From the NCBI GenBank assembly GCA_012800685.1, contig JAAZIT010000142.1, forward strand, positions 1 through 10,626: DNA of 10,626 nt, read 5' to 3'. This document shows, in pieces, positions 6,481-10,626 of this stretch. Source of the DNA: Clostridiales bacterium. GTDB taxonomy: Bacteria > Bacillota > Clostridia > Oscillospirales > Ruminococcaceae. A model generated the notes under the pieces. That model was not told the DNA's origin. It did no database searches and saw only the letters and a program-made list of their open reading frames with translations. How positions within the stretch are numbered: the first letter of the stretch is position 1; every line of letters begins with the position of its first letter. The position numbers and the translations under genes are program-made.

Positions 6481-8844
6481 TTATCCTAAAACTTTTTTTG
6501 CTATGTCACATGATTCCTTAGCGTCCTTAGCATAAAAATCCGCACCAATCTTCATAGCGTACTCAGGAGTAAGCACTGCACCACCCACCATAATTTTGCA
6601 GTCAATATTGTTTTCATGTATTAGCTTTATTGTGTTTTCCATACTAATAAGTGTTGTTGTCATAAGTGCCGAAAGACCTATTAAATGAACGTCATTTTCA
6701 ATTGCAGAATTAACGACAACTTGATAATCTACATCTCGCCCTAAGTCAATAACATCATATCCGTAATTTTCTAAAAGAACCTTTACAATGTTTTTTCCTA
6801 TGTCATGAATGTCTCCCTTAACTGTTGCAAGAATAATTTTACCCTTTGAAATTTGTTCCGCACTATTTTTTGCAAGATTAGCCTTAATGACTTCAAAACA
6901 GGCTTGGGCCACTGATGCCGCTTGAATAAGTTGTGGCAAAAAGATTTTTCCCTTTTCAAATTCATCTCCTGCCTTATCAAGTGCAGGTATAAGCATTTCA
7001 TTTACAATAATCATCGAATCGGTTTCTTCAAGAAGCTTTTCTGTAATTCTAGCTCCATCATTTTTAAGCCCATTTTCAATAGCATAATCAAGAGTAATAT
7101 CAGCCTTTGAAGTAATTTTAGCAATAGTCTTAGGAGTATCTCCTCCGTACTCAGCAATAAACTCAAGAGAATTCTTGTCTGAGCCAGTTAGCAATCTATA
7201 AGACCTAACTGCACCAGCCATAGCCGAAATATTAGGGTTAATAATTGGCAAGTCAAGTCCCATAGTCATTGCCATAGTTAAAAAATTGCTGTTTATAAGC
7301 TCGCGATTAGGAAGCCCAAAGCTTATGTTTGAGACACCTAAAACCGTCTTAAGACCTAACTCATTTTTAACTCGATTAAGGGCATTTAAGGTTTCCATTA
7401 CCCCATCTTGTTCAGCAGAAGCCGTTAAAGTTAAGCAATCTATAAACACATTTTCTTTTGGAATTCCAAGCTCCAACGCTCTATCAAGTATACGCTTAGC
7501 AATAGCAAATCTGTCCTCTGCTTTTTTAGGTATACCATTTTCATCAAGAGTTAAACCGACAACTGATGCGCCGTACTTTTTGACAAGTGGTAAAACAGCC
7601 TTTAATGATTTTTCCTCACCGTTAACTGAGTTTACAATTGGCTTTCCATTATATATTCTAAGTGCACTTTCAAGCACCTCTGGAATAGTTGAATCTATTT
7701 GAAGTGGTGCGTCAGTTATCCCTTGAATTGCTTTAACAGCCGAAATCATCATTTTTTCTTCATCAATTCCAGGAAGTCCAACGTTTACGTCAAGAATTTC
7801 TGCTCCTGCTCCGGTTTGTTCAATTGCCTGCCCTAAAATATAGTCTATATCGTTTTTAAGAAGTGCCTCTTTGAAAACTTTTTTTCCTGTTGGATTAATT
7901 CTTTCGCCAATTATTCTAGGCTGATTTATAATTACAGTTTTATTTGGTGAGCATACTGCCGCAGGAATTTCAGGGCTTAGCTTAACATGCTTAACATCAC
8001 TAAGAGCTTTAATTGTTTCACGTATAAAATCAGGAGTTGTTCCACAACAACCACCAAATATCTTAACACCGTACTTAACAAGGTTCTTCATATATTGAGA
8101 AAACTCACTGGGAGTTACATTATACATATTGGTTTCGGGATCAGGAAGCCCTGCATTTGGCTTTATTACAATAGGAAGTCTTGTCCACCTTGATAGCTCG
8201 GCAACAACAGGTTCAAGCTCCTTTGGACCTAACGAACAGTTAAGCCCAATTGCATCTGCCCCAAGTCCCTCAAGAGTTAAAGCCATAGATGAAATTTCAC
8301 AACCTGTAAAGGTTCTTAAATTTTCCTCAAATGTCATTGTACAAATAACTGGCTTGTTGCTATTTTCTTTTACTGCTAAAAGCCCTGCCTTAAGCTCGTA
8401 TAAATCAGTCATGGTTTCAAGTATTATTAAATCACTGTCCTCGCCGGCAATAACCTGTTCTTTAAAAACATCATAGGCTTCATTAAATGAAAGAGTTCCA
8501 GTTGGTTCTAAAAGCTGTCCAATAGGTCCAATGTCTTGAGCCACTAAGGTTTTTGTTCCATAGGTCGCTTTTTTGGCGTTAGATATTGCCGATTTAATAA
8601 TCTCATCAACAGAATAGTCGATATTTTCAAGCTTAAATCTATTTGCACCAAAAGTGTTGGTATACAAAATATTTGCCCCAGCTTCAACATACTCCCTATG
8701 AATTTCCTCAATCATTTTTGAATTTTTAATATTAAGTTCTTCAGGAATACCACCAATTTCAAGACCACGTTCTTGAAGCATAGTTCCCATTCCACCATCT
8801 AAAAATACAAACTCATTATTCTCTAAAAGTTCTCTAAAATTCAC
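6481..8844 (-). CDS. metH: Cobalamin-dependent methionine synthase lacking the reactivation domain
   Basis: MetH transfers the methyl group of 5-methyltetrahydrofolate through cob(I)alamin to homocysteine, giving methionine, in the cytoplasm. Domains in order (787 residues from GTG 8844): homocysteine/zinc domain 1 to about 285, with zinc ligands C203 (GLNCSLGP) and C266-C267 (GGCCGTTP); pterin-binding domain about 305-560, with GERINPTG at 313-320, DVNVGLPGIDE from 352 and GVSNISFGLP from 503; cobalamin cap about 585-660; and B12 Rossmann domain to the end, with D678-x-H680-x-x-G683 supplying the cobalt-ligating histidine. E. coli MetH is about 1230 residues; here the C-terminal AdoMet-binding reactivation domain is absent and is encoded by the gene just upstream. 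GTG 8844 is preferred because AAAGGTGA lies 5 bases upstream; GTG 8853 overlaps that site. Overlap with the upstream gene is 11 bases. No SAM or B12 riboswitch fits in the short leader. Confidence 0.96.
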   Translation of the reverse strand: MNFRELLENNEFVFLDGGMGTMLQERGLEIGGIPEELNIKNSKMIEEIHREYVEAGANILYTNTFGANRFKLENIDYSVDEIIKSAISNAKKATYGTKTLVAQDIGPIGQLLEPTGTLSFNEAYDVFKEQVIAGEDSDLIILETMTDLYELKAGLLAVKENSNKPVICTMTFEENLRTFTGCEISSMALTLEGLGADAIGLNCSLGPKELEPVVAELSRWTRLPIVIKPNAGLPDPETNMYNVTPSEFSQYMKNLVKYGVKIFGGCCGTTPDFIRETIKALSDVKHVKLSPEIPAAVCSPNKTVIINQPRIIGERINPTGKKVFKEALLKNDIDYILGQAIEQTGAGAEILDVNVGLPGIDEEKMMISAVKAIQGITDAPLQIDSTIPEVLESALRIYNGKPIVNSVNGEEKSLKAVLPLVKKYGASVVGLTLDENGIPKKAEDRFAIAKRILDRALELGIPKENVFIDCLTLTASAEQDGVMETLNALNRVKNELGLKTVLGVSNISFGLPNRELINSNFLTMAMTMGLDLPIINPNISAMAGAVRSYRLLTGSDKNSLEFIAEYGGDTPKTIAKITSKADITLDYAIENGLKNDGARITEKLLEETDSMIIVNEMLIPALDKAGDEFEKGKIFLPQLIQAASVAQACFEVIKANLAKNSAEQISKGKIILATVKGDIHDIGKNIVKVLLENYGYDVIDLGRDVDYQVVVNSAIENDVHLIGLSALMTTTLISMENTIKLIHENNIDCKIMVGGAVLTPEYAMKIGADFYAKDAKESCDIAKKVLG

Positions 8845-9514
8845 AACGTTCACCTTTTTTTCTAAAATTACATTTTTCTTTCATATTACAGCTTTCACAA
8901 CCTAGTCTTTTTTTCTCAAGTTTATTTTTTGAAAGTCCAAAAACAGCCGTAACTGACTTTGTTGGAACTAAAAGATGACTTGTGGTTGCATTAAGCCCAA
9001 TTCTTTTCGGTGCATCTAAAACATCAATAAACATATTTTGGCTCTCAATAGGAAAATCTCCATACCCACAGGAAAAACGCCAAGTACTGTAATAATCCTC
9101 TATTTCACTTAAAATTTCTTCTTGAGCATTATCACAAATCTGCTCGACACTTGCTGATGCCAAGCTGTCCATTACAACAGCCTTTGTCATGTCCTTAACC
9201 TGAGTAATACGAAGTAGCTTATCCACCTCGTTAGAAGCTGTACAAGCCATAACTACAACCCTTTGACAGCCTGTTAGATGATTAACTATGTCCTTTCCAA
9301 CAAGCTTCATGGAGCAACCTAAGAGTGTGACAATATTATTATTCATATCTATTTCTAAAATATCAAATATTTTATATACATATTTAGGCTTTATAACCTT
9401 TAGAAGCTCTTTTTCGGAATCCTTAAGAAGCTTTAAAATATTGTTGTCTGGAGTATGATTTCCATATCCCAAATATCTAATTGCCTCGTTAATCCGAAGT
9501 CTTTCAAGTATCAT
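8834..9514 (-). CDS. Stand-alone methionine synthase reactivation-domain protein (AdoMet-binding)
   Basis: This 226-residue protein corresponds to the C-terminal activation domain of full-length MetH, which binds S-adenosylmethionine and re-methylates oxidised cob(II)alamin. The key signature is R146-x-x-x-G150-Y151-G within RFSCGYGDFP; the R-to-Y spacing equals that of the AdoMet-contacting RPAPGY segment of E. coli MetH. Further family-like stretches are GCQRVVVMACTA (82-93), DSLASASVEQICD and LNATTSHLLVPTKSVTAVFGLS. Split MetH systems are known, for example in Thermotoga maritima. The C-terminus carries four cysteines (C206-x2-C209-x5-C215-x8-C224) absent from the E. coli domain, a possible metal or Fe-S site. 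ATG 9514 follows GAGGGGG with a 7-base spacer. The gene overlaps metH by 11 bases, which puts enzyme and reactivator in one transcript. The electron donor is not encoded nearby. Confidence 0.9.
   Translation of the reverse strand: MILERLRINEAIRYLGYGNHTPDNNILKLLKDSEKELLKVIKPKYVYKIFDILEIDMNNNIVTLLGCSMKLVGKDIVNHLTGCQRVVVMACTASNEVDKLLRITQVKDMTKAVVMDSLASASVEQICDNAQEEILSEIEDYYSTWRFSCGYGDFPIESQNMFIDVLDAPKRIGLNATTSHLLVPTKSVTAVFGLSKNKLEKKRLGCESCNMKEKCNFRKKGERCEF
8850..8857 (-). promoter_or_regulatory. Ribosome binding site deciding the metH start
   Basis: AAAGGTGA on the minus strand, 5 bases before GTG 8844, matches the 3' half of the consensus Shine-Dalgarno. It lies inside the end of the upstream gene, so metH translation is likely coupled to it. 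GTG 8853 falls inside this site and has no Shine-Dalgarno of its own. Confidence 0.6.
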
Positions 9515-9550
9515 TTCATGCCCCCTCTAAATTATTATATTAGCCTTTAT

Positions 9551-9579
9551 ATTCTAGCATTTTTCTCTATTAATTGCAA
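9551..9579 (-). promoter_or_regulatory. Extended -10 promoter of the reactivation protein-metH operon
   Basis: On the minus strand TTGCAA (9579-9574) is followed after exactly 17 bases by TAGAAT (9556-9551), preceded by TGC as in extended -10 promoters. Transcription would begin near 9544, about 30 bases before the start codon. That is too short for a SAM or cobalamin riboswitch. Confidence 0.7.
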
Positions 9580-9694
9580 TAGCTTAGGTATTTTAAGAGA
9601 AATGTTAAAATATAATGAGTTTTTACTATAAAATAACCTAAATCACAAAATATAAACAACTAGTTTATGCATAGTTAATAAATTAGAGTTATTA

Positions 9695-9723
9695 TAGATA
9701 TATAGGTTATAAATAGTTATACT
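9695..9723 (+). promoter_or_regulatory. Possible hsp20 promoter
   Basis: TAGATA (9695-9700), 17 bases, then TATACT (9718-9723). The -35 matches consensus at four positions and the -10 at five. It would give a leader of about 150 bases containing the hairpin at 9766-9798. The surrounding DNA is very AT-rich, so other promoters are possible. Confidence 0.35.
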
Positions 9724-9765
9724 AATAAAATTGAAAGAAAGTGATTCCAATGAAGAAATTATTAA

Positions 9766-9798
9766 ATCACTTATCTGAATAAAATCAAGATAGGTGAT
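9766..9798 (+). promoter_or_regulatory. Hairpin in the hsp20 leader
   Basis: ATCACTTATCT (9766-9776) and AGATAGGTGAT (9788-9798) form an 11-bp stem with an 11-base loop. The single mismatch is a U-G wobble in plus-strand RNA but a C-A mismatch in minus-strand RNA, which suggests an RNA role in the hsp20 direction. No U-tract follows, so it is not an intrinsic terminator. GTGATT at 9741-9746 could compete for the left arm by pairing with AATCAC 9765-9770. Confidence 0.4.
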
Positions 9799-9879
9799 AC
9801 ATTAAAGAACAAATAAATGACAATGGCTTATAAAAAGATAAGGGGCTGTTGCCGACAAGGTATCAAAGGAGAGATTTAT

Positions 9880-10305
9880 ATGTTTGGACTATCGCCATTT
9901 GAAAAAAAGAGTTACGAATTATTTAACGCATTCCACGATTTTGAGCATGACTTTTTTGGCTCAGAATTAACCATTGGTTCTTTTAAAACGGACATTAAGG
10001 ACGAGGGAGATAAATATATTCTTGAAGCCGAAATGCCTGGCTTTGACAAAGAAGATATTTCACTGGAAATTGATGAGGAATTTTTGCTATTAAAAGCTGA
10101 ACACAGCCAAGAGAAGAAAGAAGAAGATAAAAACGGAAACTTCATTCGACGTGAGCGTTCAACTGGCACTTACCAAAGGTGCTTTAACATAAGCGAAATA
10201 GATGCGGACAGCATTAAAGCTACATACGCTAATGGTATTTTAACTCTTGTTTTGCCCAAAAAAACCCATGAAGGAAAAACTACGAAAAGACTAATTATTG
10301 AATAA
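9880..10305 (+). CDS. hsp20: Hsp20/alpha-crystallin family small heat-shock protein
   Basis: This is a cytoplasmic ATP-independent holdase of 141 residues that binds unfolding proteins and forms oligomers; the size is typical of clostridial Hsp18-type proteins. The N-terminal arm (1-35) is rich in Phe (MFGLSPF, FHDFEHDFFG). The alpha-crystallin domain runs from about 36 to 130, with EAEMPGFDKEDISLE near 49-63, a basic segment (IRRERS) and the signature A117-N-G-I-L-T-L123. The tail KRLIIE offers L138-I139-I140 as the I-x-I/V-like anchoring motif. ATG 9880 is chosen because AAGGAGAG lies 8 bases upstream. An in-frame ATG at 9817 would add 21 uncharacteristic residues and has no ribosome site. 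The gene is single, divergent from the metH operon and closed by a hairpin terminator. Its leader is unusually long, with a potential stem at 9766-9798, but neither CIRCE nor a CtsR box is seen. Confidence 0.94.
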   Translation: MFGLSPFEKKSYELFNAFHDFEHDFFGSELTIGSFKTDIKDEGDKYILEAEMPGFDKEDISLEIDEEFLLLKAEHSQEKKEEDKNGNFIRRERSTGTYQRCFNISEIDADSIKATYANGILTLVLPKKTHEGKTTKRLIIE

Positions 10306-10315
10306 TTATTTAGAT

Positions 10316-10372
10316 AGGCTAGTAAGCTAGTGGCTAGGGCTAGTGGCTAGGGCTAAGTAAGCTAGCAGGCTT
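10316..10372. repeat. CTAG-rich short degenerate repeats after hsp20
   Basis: The stretch is built from variants of GGCTAG. It contains a 13-bp unit, GCTAGTGGCTAGG, twice in tandem (10326-10338, 10339-10351), and AGTAAGCTAG twice (10321-10330, 10356-10365). CTAG occurs six times here and twice more in the terminator arms that follow. The sequence probably arose by slippage or duplication of a terminator arm. No coding role is visible. Confidence 0.7.
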
Positions 10373-10401
10373 AATAGGCTAGGTTTTATACCTAGCCTAT
10401 T
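10373..10401 (+). terminator. Intrinsic terminator of hsp20
   Basis: AATAGGCTAGGT (10373-10384) and ACCTAGCCTATT (10390-10401) form a perfect 12-bp stem with a 5-base loop, followed by TTTATT. It starts 68 bases after the hsp20 stop. The U-tract is modest but the stem is strong. Confidence 0.75.
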
Positions 10402-10460
10402 TTATTGCAATTATAGTACAAAAGATTTATAAAACACATACAAGCACATAATAAAGTATA

Positions 10461-10626
10461 CAAACACAAAACTAAATCATGCAAACACAAAACTAAATCA
10501 TGCAAACACAAAACTAAATTATGCAAACACAAAACTAAATTATGCAAACACAAAACTAAATTATGCAAACACAAAACTAAATTATGCAAACACAAAACTA
10601 AATTATGCAAACACAAAACTAAATTA
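10461..10626. repeat. 21-bp direct tandem repeat array, running off the right edge
   Basis: Seven complete 21-bp units start at 10461, 10482, 10503, 10524, 10545, 10566 and 10587. An eighth begins at 10608 and is cut by the window edge after 19 bases. Each unit starts CAAACACAAAAC and ends CATG (first two units) or TATG (the rest); they are otherwise identical. A decayed copy is visible at 10441-10460, so the array is older at its left border. One strand is A/C-rich with a single G per unit. There are no spacers, so it is not CRISPR. Because the unit is a multiple of 3, one frame on each strand stays open through the array (heptapeptide CLHNLVL on minus, KHKTKLC on plus). The minus frame continues through the hsp20 terminator and no start context is visible, so I treat the array as non-coding. 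Confidence 0.9.

Larger units (their letters stand above)
9515..9879. other. Divergent intergenic region between the metH operon and hsp20
   Basis: These 365 bases hold no convincing gene. They contain the metH-operon promoter, a weaker hsp20 promoter, an 8-bp perfect inverted repeat (ATAACCTA 9633-9640 and TAGGTTAT 9703-9710), and a hairpin at 9766-9798. An 11-codon frame, MKKLLNHLSE from ATG 9750, overlaps the hairpin's left arm but has only a weak ribosome site. No CIRCE element (TTAGCACTC dyad) and no CtsR heptamer pair are visible. Confidence 0.6.

Noticed and set aside
7286..7702. Plus-strand 138-codon frame
   Set aside because: It is antisense to the pterin-binding domain of metH and shows no recognisable protein features.
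8129..8476. Plus-strand 115-codon frame
   Set aside because: It is antisense to the homocysteine domain of metH and is a shadow of that conserved coding sequence.
9766..9798. Intrinsic terminator
   Set aside because: The stem is AT-rich and no U-tract follows on the plus strand. It also lies upstream of hsp20, in its leader.
9817..9879. N-terminal extension of Hsp20 from ATG 9817
   Set aside because: No ribosome site precedes it and the 21 extra residues are unlike the family. AAGGAGAG sits 8 bases before ATG 9880.
10392..10616. Minus-strand frame with CLHNLVL heptapeptide repeats
   Set aside because: It is open only because the repeat unit is 21 bases and lacks stops. It runs on through the hsp20 terminator and has no visible ribosome site or start within the window.
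10461..10626. CRISPR array
   Set aside because: Units are directly adjacent with no spacers, the period is 21 bp, and there are no cas genes.

Overview
The window is AT-rich, tightly packed bacterial DNA that looks like a low-GC Gram-positive chromosome of the Clostridia type. The grounds are: AddAB rather than RecBCD, strong purine-rich Shine-Dalgarno (SD) sites with GTG and TTG starts, sigma-A-like promoters, and a methionine synthase whose reactivation domain is a separate gene. No plasmid, phage or transposase gene is visible. Genus cannot be decided from this sequence.

Layout. Positions 1-9514 are one minus-strand block. In transcription order (right to left) it holds a MetH reactivation-domain protein (9514-8834), a cobalamin-dependent methionine synthase metH without that domain (8844-6481), a small exported protein of unknown function (6405-6160), addB (6068-2601) and the N-terminal two thirds of addA (2614 to beyond base 1). 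The addA reading frame runs off the left edge. Two gene pairs, reactivation protein/metH and addB/addA, overlap by 11-14 bases and are probably translationally coupled. Good promoters lie in front of the reactivation gene (TTGCAA-17-TAGAAT, extended -10) and in front of addB (TTGCTA-17-TATAAT), so the block is at least two transcription units.

Positions 9515-9879 are a divergent intergenic region with promoters for both directions and a wobble-compatible hairpin in the leader of the next gene. A plus-strand Hsp20/alpha-crystallin chaperone gene follows (9880-10305), then a run rich in the tetranucleotide CTAG, a 12-bp terminator-type hairpin, and a 21-bp direct-repeat array (at least 7.9 copies) that continues past the right edge.

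Function. AddA and AddB form the helicase-nuclease that processes double-strand breaks for recombination. MetH and its partner regenerate methionine from homocysteine using methyl-tetrahydrofolate and B12. Hsp20 is an ATP-independent holdase. These are housekeeping functions that do not form one pathway. I do not see a clearly new biological system. The points most worth a second look are the degenerate P-loop of AddB, a two-tier hairpin that would mask the SD of the small exported protein, the cysteine cluster on the stand-alone MetH reactivation protein, and the non-coding repeat block after hsp20.
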